DNA of 64,000 nt from Arthrobacter sp. B6 (GTDB lineage Bacteria; Actinomycetota; Actinomycetes; Actinomycetales; Micrococcaceae), in the NCBI RefSeq assembly GCF_001663775.1, contig NZ_KV467168.1, forward strand, positions 2,481,836-2,545,835, in the 5' to 3' direction. Made by a program: the position numbers and the translations under genes. Each line of letters opens with the position of its first letter. Position 1 is the stretch's first letter. Under the pieces are notes generated by a model. That model saw only the letters and a list, made by a program, of their open reading frames with translations, searched no databases and was not told the origin of the DNA. This document shows positions 52,052 through 61,306 of the stretch, piece after piece.

Positions 52052-53412
52052 GGTTCTTCCTTACCTTTCACTTTTGCCCGTGAGGGCGACGATCCCGCCG
52101 GCGGAGGCGCGGATAGTTGGTTTTTGACCAGGATCCAGACGACCCCGCTGAGCCCCACAAAGAACGGGCAAATTAACGCGAACGTCTGAAAGGACATGGC
52201 ATCGAAGGTTCCTGCGGAAACCGCGGCAATAAGCATGGCCGCTCCCACCGCACCGCCGAGTACGCGGATCTCTTGGATGTCCGCATGGTGAGCGGCGGTA
52301 AGGGCGGCGAACAATGGCGCCAAGAAGTACGCAAGCAAGGCCGCTAAACCAATTCCGCCCATGGTCGCTACGGTGAGCAGGTATTGATTATCGAATATGT
52401 TCTTTGCATCGGTGGGTATCCACGTCCCCGGGCCGAGTCCCAGCCAGGGTCGCTCGAAGAAAAGCTGCCAAGCCAGGGGGTAGTCGTCCGTACGGTAAGT
52501 GATGGAGGAATCGGATGACCCAGCCGTTGCCGAGGAAAAGAACGTGGTCACCATTCCCGGGACGAAAAGAAACAGGGCTGTCGCTCCCGCCGGCACGGCC
52601 ACGAAAGCCCATTGCCTTGCAAGCTTCGGCAAATACGGAATGATCACTGCAGCCGCGATCGCCAGACCGATAAGACCGGTACGTGACACCGTGATGACAT
52701 TCCCGGCGAAGAGAAGAAGTGGCACGGCGAAGCGCAACCAGAGGCGCGCTCGTTCATCGAACAGCCCCCACCAGATCGACAAGGGAAGCAGCATCGAGCA
52801 AACGACGCTGAGTTCAATCGGATGCATGGTCGTTCCCGCAACGCGCATGAAGGCCTCGCGGCTTTGGAACGCCGTGCCAGAGCCATTGTCCTGGAACCCG
52901 ACCATCATGCTGGCGATCCACTCCATGGGGTTGACCCTTAGCGTGAACTGAATGATCGCGACCACGCAGCAAAAGACCGCACCGCCCATCGCCCAACGAA
53001 CAACCGACTTCACGCCGTCGATGGTTTTGAGTGTCTCGGTGGTCAGGGCAGTTACGCCGGCGCCGGCGACTATCAAAATGAGCCATCGATCCGCAGCTGC
53101 ACGCTGAATGTCGTCATTACCCCCGCTAAACCCTGCGAACATGGCCGCATAGCTTGCGCACGAGGCGATGATCCAGAAGAGCAGGGCAGCGCGGCCTGGA
53201 TGTCCGTGCGGGAGGGGGTCGTGCAGGCCAAACCCCGAGGAGACCAGCCAGAGCAAGAACACCGCGACGGCGAGCAGTTGCCCAACGCTGCCACTCGCCC
53301 CGAAGGCCGGAATGACCATATACGAGGGGAGGACGAGTATTGAGACTATAAGGACCTTCAGGACGGCGGGAGGCCCAGGAGCGTCACTGTCCAGTGCCCG
53401 TTGGAAAGTCAT
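52039..53412 (-). CDS. O-antigen ligase/polymerase-like membrane protein (Wzy-type)
   Basis: 457 residues with about 11-12 transmembrane segments. The large extracytoplasmic region near residues 285-330 contains DDYPLAWQLFFERPWLGLGPG, the typical segment of O-antigen ligase/Wzy domain proteins, and SRTGLIGLAIAAAVI lies just before. It probably joins repeat units on the outer face of the membrane. It overlaps both neighbours (4 and 13 bases) within the operon. Confidence 0.85.
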   Translation of the reverse strand: MTFQRALDSDAPGPPAVLKVLIVSILVLPSYMVIPAFGASGSVGQLLAVAVFLLWLVSSGFGLHDPLPHGHPGRAALLFWIIASCASYAAMFAGFSGGNDDIQRAAADRWLILIVAGAGVTALTTETLKTIDGVKSVVRWAMGGAVFCCVVAIIQFTLRVNPMEWIASMMVGFQDNGSGTAFQSREAFMRVAGTTMHPIELSVVCSMLLPLSIWWGLFDERARLWLRFAVPLLLFAGNVITVSRTGLIGLAIAAAVIIPYLPKLARQWAFVAVPAGATALFLFVPGMVTTFFSSATAGSSDSSITYRTDDYPLAWQLFFERPWLGLGPGTWIPTDAKNIFDNQYLLTVATMGGIGLAALLAYFLAPLFAALTAAHHADIQEIRVLGGAVGAAMLIAAVSAGTFDAMSFQTFALICPFFVGLSGVVWILVKNQLSAPPPAGSSPSRAKVKGKEEPWTR

Positions 53413-54335
53413 GATGCACGCCGACTGACGAGCTCCGCCACTATACGGTCAATAACGTCCTGCGGTGTCCCGGAGTTCGACTGGACATGCACTGCGAGAT
53501 CACGAGGATCATAGGCGGAGAGGAAAGAGTCCGCCCCGCGCCCTACGAGTGGTGAGGGCGACCAGTAGCTATGACACAACGTCGAAGATCCACGGAACGA
53601 GAGTTGGCCCTCCGTTCCGAAATGCCGCAGGTACGTTCCGTAAAGTATGAACTCGCTGAAGTGCAGGCATCCTGCTACTGCGGTGGCCCAATCGGATTCC
53701 GTGACGAACTCAATCCTTTGGCGGCAGGCACGAACCACGTTGGGATCCCAGGACACGATGCCCCCGACATAGTCGGGAAAGCTCGACTCGCCCTGCCAGG
53801 GGATTCCGAGCAAGTCGTAAGCGGTCCGGGTCCACCGTGTGTGTCGCTCGAGGTCGGAGGTAACAGCACCAGGCTTTTCATAGAGGCGGACCGTATCATC
53901 CTGAAAGTAAGTGGCTGCCGGCATAGGGCGTAACAGGATAACGTCGGAATCGATGATAACGACCGCGTCGCTCTGCAGTTCAGTGGCCGCTGACAACTTG
54001 AGTATCTGTTGAAGTATCCAACCGCGCACGGGGGGCCACGGCCTGTGGAGGTTGATGGCGCTGCAATTTATCGTTGACGGAAGTATCGGGAGTCGCCGTC
54101 GAAGGGCAGCCAGCCGATCGGTTGGTCGGAAGCTGGCTGGAAGGAAGTCCGACTCTGCCCACACCTGCAGCCGCGGTGACCGGATCTCACGGAATGCCTT
54201 CAGGTCCCGCCTGGGCACTATGACATGGTGCCTGGTCTCTACTTCCGTGCATCTGAGGACTGATTCATGCAGGCGAACGAAGCTTTGAAGGTCCGGGAGA
54301 TATGACGGTGTGAGGATGGCGATGCTCTTCATCAT
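53409..54335 (-). CDS. DUF6492-like putative glycosyltransferase
   Basis: 308 residues, no signal or membrane segment. SIAILTPSYLPDLQSFVRLH at the start and VVIIDSDVILLRPM (about residues 123-136) with a DxD-like motif suggest a GT-A fold; CHSYWSP and the region near residue 215 (HFSEFILYGTYLRH) match the DUF6492 style. Donor and acceptor are unknown. The start and stop overlap neighbours by 4 bases. Confidence 0.65.
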   Translation of the reverse strand: MMKSIAILTPSYLPDLQSFVRLHESVLRCTEVETRHHVIVPRRDLKAFREIRSPRLQVWAESDFLPASFRPTDRLAALRRRLPILPSTINCSAINLHRPWPPVRGWILQQILKLSAATELQSDAVVIIDSDVILLRPMPAATYFQDDTVRLYEKPGAVTSDLERHTRWTRTAYDLLGIPWQGESSFPDYVGGIVSWDPNVVRACRQRIEFVTESDWATAVAGCLHFSEFILYGTYLRHFGTEGQLSFRGSSTLCHSYWSPSPLVGRGADSFLSAYDPRDLAVHVQSNSGTPQDVIDRIVAELVSRRAS

Positions 54336-55588
54336 TCACCTACCAAAAAGTTGTCTGTGGAACGCGGGCCCCGAAATGGGCCTGCCACCTCGGCCTCAAT
54401 GATTCGGGCCACCCCTTCTTGGGTGGTCGCCCAGCCCTTCCGTGCGGCACCGGCAAAGGTAATGGTCTGCCGTGAGGATCGCGGCTGTTCGACTGCCCGA
54501 GACATTGCATCAGCCAGTGCTCCGGGAGTTGCTTGTGCCCAGATGACTCCTTGGGCGGGCAGGTCACTTCGGGCGAAGGGGTGGTCGTTGACTACAGGAC
54601 TCATTCCGCAGGCGAGCATTTCCTCGGCTACGAGTGAGATGTTGGTGAAGGACATGGCCAGTCCTGCCAGGCAGGAGTTGTACAACGTACTCAGGTCATC
54701 GGGGGAAAGTTTTCCGTGGTGGGTGTGGGGAACATCCCATCGGGTTACAGGGTCCCCATAGATGTGGACCGGCTGCTCAGGATGTCTCTGGTGGAATTCC
54801 TCCAGTGCCAGTTTGCCAAGCAGGAATCCTCGCCGGTCCACCGTCTGCCGGGCGTAGAAGACCACTCCTCGGCGCTTACCCAGATTACGAAGGCTATACA
54901 CCTCGGTGTCACAGCCGAAAGGCACCAAAGCGGAGTCAATGCCAACGTTGTCACGGATTGCTGATGCGACCATGTGACCCAAAGCGATGTTGCGCAAGCC
55001 GAATCGGTAGGTGTCCTCCGCAAGGCTATACAGGCTCCCCCGGGGGTAGAAGTAAGGTTCGAAGTCTTGTATGAAGTAGAAGCGGTGCATTGCTGTGCGC
55101 CCGCGCGTAGCCAACACATGGGCAGTCTCCCAAGAGCTTGCGATACACCCGTCGTAGCCCTCGAGGATAGGTGGTACAGGACGGACTTCGGCGCGTACCT
55201 TTGGCCAATGCCGCCGAATAATCGCCGTAGCTTCGTCCAGATTGGAACCGTGGCGGTCATACAGAAGCAACGCGCACCTATGACCACGTTCTTCCAGGCC
55301 AGACACCATCCGAAAGAGTGTCGTGTGCCCCCCGGAACCCGGTCCGGGAGGTGTGCAGAGCACGGCCAATTCCAGCTCCCTCGCTGGCCCGACTGCGGTT
55401 AGCGGAGGTTCCAACAACAGCCTTGTGGAATCTGCAATATCCTGCGCCAGCAATGGGAAGTCCAACTCGGCAGTGTCAAACTTGGCAGTGAGGCTTCCGG
55501 CCAGGCGACGTGCAACGCGACGGCTGACGTCCCGCGGACCGGTGGCGCGGGTTCTCCGGACAACCTCCCACACGCTAGGGACAGTCAT
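54332..55588 (-). CDS. WsaF-like rhamnosyltransferase (GT-B)
   Basis: 418 residues from ATG 55588 (a GTG at 55612 is also possible; neither has a strong ribosome binding site). After about 60 residues comes LAVLCTPPGPGSGGHTTLFR and GLEERGHRCALLLYDRHG, then RFYFIQDFEPYFYPRGSLYSLAEDTYRFG and, in the C-half, SFTNISLVAEEMLACGMSPV. This pattern fits the two-domain WsaF family, which adds rhamnose to S-layer or polysaccharide chains. Substrate assignment is by analogy. Separated from the upstream GT2 gene by 57 bases. Confidence 0.75.
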   Translation of the reverse strand: MTVPSVWEVVRRTRATGPRDVSRRVARRLAGSLTAKFDTAELDFPLLAQDIADSTRLLLEPPLTAVGPARELELAVLCTPPGPGSGGHTTLFRMVSGLEERGHRCALLLYDRHGSNLDEATAIIRRHWPKVRAEVRPVPPILEGYDGCIASSWETAHVLATRGRTAMHRFYFIQDFEPYFYPRGSLYSLAEDTYRFGLRNIALGHMVASAIRDNVGIDSALVPFGCDTEVYSLRNLGKRRGVVFYARQTVDRRGFLLGKLALEEFHQRHPEQPVHIYGDPVTRWDVPHTHHGKLSPDDLSTLYNSCLAGLAMSFTNISLVAEEMLACGMSPVVNDHPFARSDLPAQGVIWAQATPGALADAMSRAVEQPRSSRQTITFAGAARKGWATTQEGVARIIEAEVAGPFRGPRSTDNFLVGE

Positions 55589-55645
55589 CAGATCAGATCC
55601 CGCGGGGAACACGGCATCACGGTGAGGATAAATGCTGATTGCATT

Positions 55646-56755
55646 TCAGTAGACGCCCTTCCGGTGCCAACGGCGCCATTGCAGTTCTGATCTGATTCGC
55701 CCGTATAGGCGCGAGACAAGCGAACCTATCCGCAGCGAGGGAGAGATGGGCTGGTCTGTGGACAAACGATTGAGCCTGCTCCATAGATGGGTATGGACGA
55801 TCCCCGGATCCAGAGTCCTCGCGAGCTCCAGGCAATATGCATAGAACGGCCCGTCGTGAGCGCCAATGTCGTGTTCATGTCGGGCGGTCCTCACGGCTTC
55901 CTTCGCCAGCGTCTTTTTCGCTGTGGCGAAGAGTTCGTTAGCTTCGAGTCTGCCGGCCACCGGACCTGCAAAGAGAACATCAAAAGCTGCAACCCGCTCT
56001 CGAAGGTCAACAAGTTCGTTCACTGATTTCGCCGACAGGCTTGCTACGTGCTCCCGGTGCCAGGCCTGGTCTGCCCCGTGAATGTATGCGACGTCCGAGA
56101 AAGCCGAAAGTCGCAGCCACAGTTCCATGTCGTGACTGTGCGCCAGCGGAGCGAGGTAGCCCAAATCGTCCAATAGGGAGCGGCGCATGAGTACTTCCGG
56201 TGACGTGATGACATTTTTACCCGTCCGGCAACGGTCGGTCAGCCACTCAAGGCCCGGCCAAATGGTCCATGCAGTAGCATCGAGCCGGGGCTTGGGGAGC
56301 GGTTGTCCGGAAAAATGAAGGGGATGCCCGTAGACGAGTCCCACGGACGGGAAGGATTGGGCAACCAGCGTTGCGCGCTTGAGCGAGCCTGGCGTCAGCA
56401 AATCGTCCGCATCGAGGCGCACCAAAAACTCACCCGTAGCAGTCCGGGCACCGTTGTTGAATGCCCGCACAGGGCCGGCATTCTCCGAGTGGCTGAGGAC
56501 GGAAACGTTGGGATGCTCTTTGGCGAGCGTCCGGGCAACCGCAAGGCTGTCGTCCGTGGAAGCATCATCCACGATGATCACGTCCACGCTTACCCCCTGC
56601 TGCCCGATGCAGCTCTGCACCGCCTGCGGAAGATACCGGGCGTAATTGAAGCAGGAGATGACCACCGATACAGTCGGGATACTCGACTGAGTAAGCATCG
56701 GCTTTACCTTGAAACGCCTTTCAGCCCTTTCTGCGGTCTTCTGCACTGAGGTCAT
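55646..56755 (-). CDS. GT2 family glycosyltransferase
   Basis: 369 residues. After a 27-residue head, the GT-A core begins VSVVISCFNYARYLPQAVQS and continues with VIIVDDASTDDSLAVA and FLVRLDADDLLTPGSLKRA (DxD). TGKNVITSPEVLMRRSLLDD and AHSHDMELWLRLSAF follow the acceptor-side pattern. The C-terminal 100 residues look helical, for membrane or partner contact. ATG 56755 overlaps the aminotransferase stop (ATGA). Confidence 0.88.
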   Translation of the reverse strand: MTSVQKTAERAERRFKVKPMLTQSSIPTVSVVISCFNYARYLPQAVQSCIGQQGVSVDVIIVDDASTDDSLAVARTLAKEHPNVSVLSHSENAGPVRAFNNGARTATGEFLVRLDADDLLTPGSLKRATLVAQSFPSVGLVYGHPLHFSGQPLPKPRLDATAWTIWPGLEWLTDRCRTGKNVITSPEVLMRRSLLDDLGYLAPLAHSHDMELWLRLSAFSDVAYIHGADQAWHREHVASLSAKSVNELVDLRERVAAFDVLFAGPVAGRLEANELFATAKKTLAKEAVRTARHEHDIGAHDGPFYAYCLELARTLDPGIVHTHLWSRLNRLSTDQPISPSLRIGSLVSRLYGRIRSELQWRRWHRKGVY

Positions 56756-57861
56756 CTCCCCAGGGCCTGGCGAAGGGCTGCAGCAACTTGTTCCTGCTGG
56801 TGAGCTGTGATTCCGGGATACAGCGGAAGGGACATAATCTCGGTTGAGAGCCGCTCTGCGACAGGGAACGCACCCCGCTGATGGCCGAGGTGTGCATAAG
56901 CGGGCAATAGATGGATGGGATTCGGATAGTGGATTCCAGCTCCAATGCCAACTGCGTTGAGCTCCTGGAGTACCCTGTCCCGTTCCGGCACACGCACCAC
57001 GTAGAGGTGGAAAACGTGATCATTGTCCGGGACAACCCTTGGCAGCCTCACCGCATCAAGGTCTCCCAACAGCTCTTGATAGCGTTGCGCAGCCTCGACG
57101 CGCTGACCGTTCCATTGATCCAGGAGGCCCAGCTTGGCATTGAGGACTACTGCCTGCAATGTGTCCAGACGTGAATTGAATCCCACGTCCATGTGCTCGT
57201 ACCGGACGTTGCCGCCGTGGTTCCGAAGCTTTCGGACCCGGTCAGCGATCTTCTCCGATTTACTCATCACGGCACCTGCATCGCCGTACGCGCCGAGATT
57301 CTTACCTGGATAGAAGCTCGTGGCTGCAACATGACCCAGAGCGCCTGCTCGGACGCCCTGCCTCTTCGCTCCCTGGGCCTGAGCCATGTCCTCGACGAGT
57401 GTGATCCCTTCCGGCACTGTACGCCGAATGGTTTCCATCGGGGCGGCCTGCCCGTAGAGATGAACGCCGATCACAGCCTTGGTCCGGGGCGTAACTTTCC
57501 CGGAAACCTCCCCAGGATCCAGCAGGAAGTCCTCGTCGCAGTCCGCGAGCACGGGGACTGCCCCCGTCCGCTGGACAGCTCCGGCGGTTGCAACGAACGA
57601 GTTGGCGGGAAGAATGACTTCGTGCCCTGGGCCAACCCCTGCTGCACGCAGCGCAATTTCAATGGCATCGGTTCCGTTTCCGACCCCCAGCGCAAAAGGG
57701 ACTCCGCAGTAGCTTGCCCAGGCTTCTTCGAATTCGCCGACCTGCGGACCCATGATGAAGCTCGATTCCGCAATTACACGGTTAAAGCCCTCGTGGATAA
57801 GGTCGTTGATCTGCGCCTGCTGGTGCGACAGGTCAACTAATGGCACATGTTGCTGGGTCAT
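56752..57861 (-). CDS. DegT/DnrJ/EryC1/StrS family sugar aminotransferase (first copy)
   Basis: A PLP enzyme of 369 residues that places an amino group on a keto-sugar nucleotide. ATG 57861 has GGAGGAATGCC just upstream; the open frame further back overlaps the flippase gene and is not coding. Visible motifs: FALGVGNGTDAIEIALRAAG, the LVEDMAQAQGA segment, TSFYPGKNLGAYGDAGAV with the PLP lysine near residue 187, and the YEHMDVGFNSRLDTLQAVVL substrate loop. It resembles the 3-keto-aminotransferases of the QdtB/FdtB kind. It overlaps both neighbours by 4 bases. Confidence 0.88.
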   Translation of the reverse strand: MTQQHVPLVDLSHQQAQINDLIHEGFNRVIAESSFIMGPQVGEFEEAWASYCGVPFALGVGNGTDAIEIALRAAGVGPGHEVILPANSFVATAGAVQRTGAVPVLADCDEDFLLDPGEVSGKVTPRTKAVIGVHLYGQAAPMETIRRTVPEGITLVEDMAQAQGAKRQGVRAGALGHVAATSFYPGKNLGAYGDAGAVMSKSEKIADRVRKLRNHGGNVRYEHMDVGFNSRLDTLQAVVLNAKLGLLDQWNGQRVEAAQRYQELLGDLDAVRLPRVVPDNDHVFHLYVVRVPERDRVLQELNAVGIGAGIHYPNPIHLLPAYAHLGHQRGAFPVAERLSTEIMSLPLYPGITAHQQEQVAAALRQALGR

Positions 57862-59369
57862 GGCATTCCTCCTGACGGTGCAGCCAGGCTGGGGCCTGGA
57901 TGGTCTGGGACGTCGAGGCGTGCGTCGCCCCGAGGCAGAAAGGCGAGAGTGTCGCGGATTTGGCGGCGGAACCACGAGAAGAGCAGCAGGGAGTAGATGC
58001 ATGTCCCCGAGACGCCACCGACAATTAGTGCTGTCAATGGGGTTGCCGTGAGGCTCATGCTTCCCACCGCCAAAGCACCGGCAGGAATGGCGGCGGCCAA
58101 GGGCGGCCAGAGCCGGGTCACCAGGGAGCGAAGATCTGCACCGCAGTGGTGCAGTGCCACCGCGTACGACGGGCAGACCACCAGCACGGCTGCCAGCAAG
58201 TGGGCGACGGCCACGCCGGTTGTTCCGGACAGTTGCATCCCCAGGAGAACAGCTGGAATCAGGCCGGCAATCCACACAATCTGTACGATCAGCGTTGCCT
58301 TCGCCGCACCCCGGGCCAGTAGATACGAGGCGGAAAGGTCAAACAGGGTACGCAGGGCGCCGAAGATGCCGAGCCACGCAAGGATGGCGGCGGCGGGAAG
58401 CCACCGGCTGCCGTAGACAAGTTCGACAAGGGGAGCAGACAGAACTGCGAGCATCAGCCCTGCCAGCAGCGACACTGCCCACACCGGTCCTATGACCGCG
58501 GCGATGCTTCGATCGGAACGCCCCGAAGCCACCCTCGCAAAAGCGGGGATCGAGATGGAACGCACAACCTGCCCAAGGGCGCTCATCGGCCAGTTTGAAA
58601 CGTTAAACGCGAGGAAGTAGAAGCCCAGGGCCACCGGTCCGGCCAGCCGCGAGATGACTACGTTGTCCACGTTGAGGAGGGCCCACGACAGCACGTTGGC
58701 TCCAGCTACCGGCAGGCCGAAGGCGAGAACCCCCGGTGCCACTGTCCTGTTGAATCCAAACCGGATTCGCTCGCCCGAGAGGACAAACTGCAGCACGAGC
58801 GTGACAAGCTGTGCTGCCAGCCGTCCGATGGCCAGACCCATGACCCCGTATCCGGACAGGACCAGCATCAGGGTAAGGGTTGAACTGACTGTGAAATCAG
58901 CCAGCGCAATGCCAAAAAGCTCCTTCTGTGCGAAGCGTCGCTGGAGGGCAGCGTATGGGACCACGCCTGCGCCCGCCATGAGAAGCGAAAATGACATCAC
59001 TTGAATGACTGGCCCGGCCTCCGGGCTGCCTAACAGGTCAGCAAGGCCCTGGGCTGAGAGAGCCAGCGTCGTCGTCAGCATCGCTCCGGTCGCCAGTCCC
59101 AGCGTCCCCACTGTTGGGGCCAGCCGGGCTGGATCTGCCGAACGGACCAGATCCGCAGTCATTCCCAGATCAGCCAAGGACATAAGGACAAGCTGGACTG
59201 TCAGGGCCACCGCGAACACGCCGAACTGCTCCGGCGCCAGCAGCCGTGCCAGGACAATGCCAATGGCAAGGGTGCCGAGCTTCAGAAGCAGGCTGTTGAT
59301 GCTGCTCCACGCCAGACCGTGGCCGATCTGCGTGACGAGACTGGGCTGAGGCTTTTCCACGTTAACCAC
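57858..59369 (-). CDS. Wzx-type polysaccharide flippase (MATE/MOP superfamily)
   Basis: 503 residues from GTG 59369, overlapping the upstream glycosyltransferase stop by 8 bases; the open frame continues further back but inside that gene. About 12-14 transmembrane segments. The start QIGHGLAWSSINSLLLKLGT, LLAPEQFGVFAVALTVQLVL and LADLGMTADLVRS follow the pattern of lipopolysaccharide/O-unit flippases. It would move the lipid-linked repeat unit outward, for use by the Wzy-like protein at 52039. Confidence 0.88.
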   Translation of the reverse strand: MVNVEKPQPSLVTQIGHGLAWSSINSLLLKLGTLAIGIVLARLLAPEQFGVFAVALTVQLVLMSLADLGMTADLVRSADPARLAPTVGTLGLATGAMLTTTLALSAQGLADLLGSPEAGPVIQVMSFSLLMAGAGVVPYAALQRRFAQKELFGIALADFTVSSTLTLMLVLSGYGVMGLAIGRLAAQLVTLVLQFVLSGERIRFGFNRTVAPGVLAFGLPVAGANVLSWALLNVDNVVISRLAGPVALGFYFLAFNVSNWPMSALGQVVRSISIPAFARVASGRSDRSIAAVIGPVWAVSLLAGLMLAVLSAPLVELVYGSRWLPAAAILAWLGIFGALRTLFDLSASYLLARGAAKATLIVQIVWIAGLIPAVLLGMQLSGTTGVAVAHLLAAVLVVCPSYAVALHHCGADLRSLVTRLWPPLAAAIPAGALAVGSMSLTATPLTALIVGGVSGTCIYSLLLFSWFRRQIRDTLAFLPRGDARLDVPDHPGPSLAAPSGGMP

Positions 59370-60555
59370 CTGCTGCCGGCCTCGGAGTGGACCTGCCGCG
59401 CAGTTGGACAACAAAGCGGAATTTCGCGACTTCATACCCCGAGCGGACCAGCGAACGCGTCCGTGCGATGGTGGTGGGAGGGGCTTGGATCTGATTCCGG
59501 TATATGGAAACAAGCTGGTCAGCAGCGCCGGCCAGGCCAAACCTTTCTTCAACCAGGCTTCGTCCGAATGCCCCCAATGCTGTGCGGAGTGCGGGGTCCG
59601 AGAGCAGAGTGGCCAGGACCGGTTCGAGGTCGGCATCGCCTTGACCGCCTCTGCCGAACCATCCCTCGTGGAGGAACTGATGCTCGGTCTCGGGGCTGGC
59701 GATCCGCCAGTACCCGGATTCACCTTGGACTATCACGGGCTTGGCGTAGGCCATTCCCCGTAGCGCAGAGCTGCCCATTCCCAGTACCACGTCCGCGGCG
59801 TCGTAGATGGGCCGGGGATCAAGGACGTTACCTTCCACGCGGACAACCGGCCGACCGTGCCGGCTGTTGACAGCCCTGGCCATGGCCTCCACTTCCGTGG
59901 ATCCCTCACCGCTGCCGGCGACCAGGAGGGTGACGGGCAGGCGATCGGATATGCGGTCAGCGACACGGATGGCGGATCTAACTCCGTCCAGCTTTCCAAG
60001 ATCGTTGGTCAGGCGTCCGACGATACTGACGACTTGGTCTTCATCGGCAAGGCCGAGGCGTTCGCGGGCGGAGTGCATTCCGCCCGTTTTGTTGAACTGC
60101 GTGTCGATTGGCGGCTCAATGACGTGAATATGGCCTCGTCGCGCTGCTTCATCACGGGCGAGGCCATGCGTGCCCACAATGATGGGAATGTACCGGGGCA
60201 GAAAATCGGGAACGTCCATGGACAGGACCGTCATCACGGCAGGCGTGCCGTAGCGGAGCGCAGGGCCAAAAGCGGTATTGACGATGGACGTCCACTCGTA
60301 CGGATGGACCAGGTCGATGTTGAGCTCCCGGACCGTTTCATTCAGGATGCGCATAGTTCGGAAATCAACTGCGTACTTGCGGGATGGAGCTTCAATGAAC
60401 GGGAGCCGAAGGTCCTGAACCTTGTCCAGCAACACCCCGCGCGTTGCAAAGACAAAGACGTCATGGCCGAGGTCGCGGACTGCGCCGGCAAGTTCGAGGG
60501 CGTTGATCTGGCTTCCGCCCATGCCCAGTTCGTGCGGGTAGACAAGAATCCTCAT
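59362..60555 (-). CDS. GT4-like glycosyltransferase
   Basis: 397 residues from ATG 60555 (ATG 60570 would add five). The N-terminal domain starts MRILVYPHELGMGGSQINAL, a GGxx loop typical of GT-B enzymes; VSIVGRLTNDLGKLDGVRSA and VTLLVAGSGEGS open the C-terminal nucleotide-sugar domain, followed by ADVVLGMGSSALRGMAYAKPVIV. No signal or membrane segments. Donor and acceptor are unknown. It lies between the NeuD-like and flippase genes; the 91-base gap upstream is the largest in this operon. Confidence 0.85.
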   Translation of the reverse strand: MRILVYPHELGMGGSQINALELAGAVRDLGHDVFVFATRGVLLDKVQDLRLPFIEAPSRKYAVDFRTMRILNETVRELNIDLVHPYEWTSIVNTAFGPALRYGTPAVMTVLSMDVPDFLPRYIPIIVGTHGLARDEAARRGHIHVIEPPIDTQFNKTGGMHSARERLGLADEDQVVSIVGRLTNDLGKLDGVRSAIRVADRISDRLPVTLLVAGSGEGSTEVEAMARAVNSRHGRPVVRVEGNVLDPRPIYDAADVVLGMGSSALRGMAYAKPVIVQGESGYWRIASPETEHQFLHEGWFGRGGQGDADLEPVLATLLSDPALRTALGAFGRSLVEERFGLAGAADQLVSIYRNQIQAPPTTIARTRSLVRSGYEVAKFRFVVQLRGRSTPRPAAGG

Positions 60556-60646
60556 GCGTCTGGCCACCATTTCGCCGCTTCAGCCTGCGGCGCCGCAGGC
60601 GCGGGCAGCGGTACGGGGGCGTCCGCCCGGACCTCCACCGCCGCGC

Positions 60647-61306
60647 TCATCGCCCGTTCCCGAAGGAGAAAGTCTCGCGGTCGATTTCGTGGGCCGGCAC
60701 GCCCACCCAGGTCTCGCCGTCGGGCACGTTGCTGAGCACCGCGGCACCCATGCCCACTGTGGCGTAGGCACCCACAGACGTCCGTTCCCGGACGCTGGAA
60801 TTCATGCCGAGGTACGCGGCCCGGCCAACCCGGACCCCGCCGCCCAGCGACACACCCGCTGCGAACGTCGCGAAGTCCGCCACGTCGTCGTCGTGCGTGA
60901 ACGTTACAGACGGCATGGCCACCACGTGTGAGCCCAGGGTGACCGACGCCGTAAGCGTCACGTTGCGCAGCAGGATGCTGCCGCGGCCGACCCGGCACCC
61001 CTCCGGGCACTGGACGGACGGGTCGATCGCGGTGGCGTACCGCGCCTCATGCAACCCCATGGCCCTGAGCCGCTCCACCACCGCTTCCCGCGACTTTCCA
61101 GAGCCAAGACACACCAGCACAAACGCGTGGGTGTACCTGGGTGCGTCGTCGATGGTCCCGAGGACAGGCGCCCCGTCCACGGTGACGCCTGCCATCTCCT
61201 TGTCATCATCAAGCAGCCCCACGACGTCGTACTGGCCGCTGCTGCGTACCATCGCCAGGACCTCGCGGGCCAGCCCGCTCGCGGCAATCAGTATCAGCTC
61301 GCTCAC
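60647..61306 (-). CDS. NeuD/PglD-like sugar O- or N-acyltransferase (left-handed beta helix)
   Basis: 219 residues. The N-terminal part SELILIAASGLAREVLAMVR to LDDDKEMAG and VLVCLGSGKSREAVVERLR is the PglD/NeuD nucleotide-sugar-binding domain. From about residue 110 hexapeptide repeats can be read (GRGSILLRNVTLTASVTLGSH, GVRVGRAAYLGMNSSVRE and so on), forming a left-handed beta helix. GTG 61306 overlaps the stop of the aminotransferase at 61303. Together these two probably make an N-acylated amino sugar, as PglE/PglD or PerA/PerB do. Confidence 0.87.
   Translation of the reverse strand: MSELILIAASGLAREVLAMVRSSGQYDVVGLLDDDKEMAGVTVDGAPVLGTIDDAPRYTHAFVLVCLGSGKSREAVVERLRAMGLHEARYATAIDPSVQCPEGCRVGRGSILLRNVTLTASVTLGSHVVAMPSVTFTHDDDVADFATFAAGVSLGGGVRVGRAAYLGMNSSVRERTSVGAYATVGMGAAVLSNVPDGETWVGVPAHEIDRETFSFGNGR

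Noticed and set aside
58000..58275. N-terminal extension of the first DegT aminotransferase back to 58275
   Set aside because: This frame lies inside the flippase gene; the PLP enzyme begins naturally at ATG 57861 with GGAGGA upstream.
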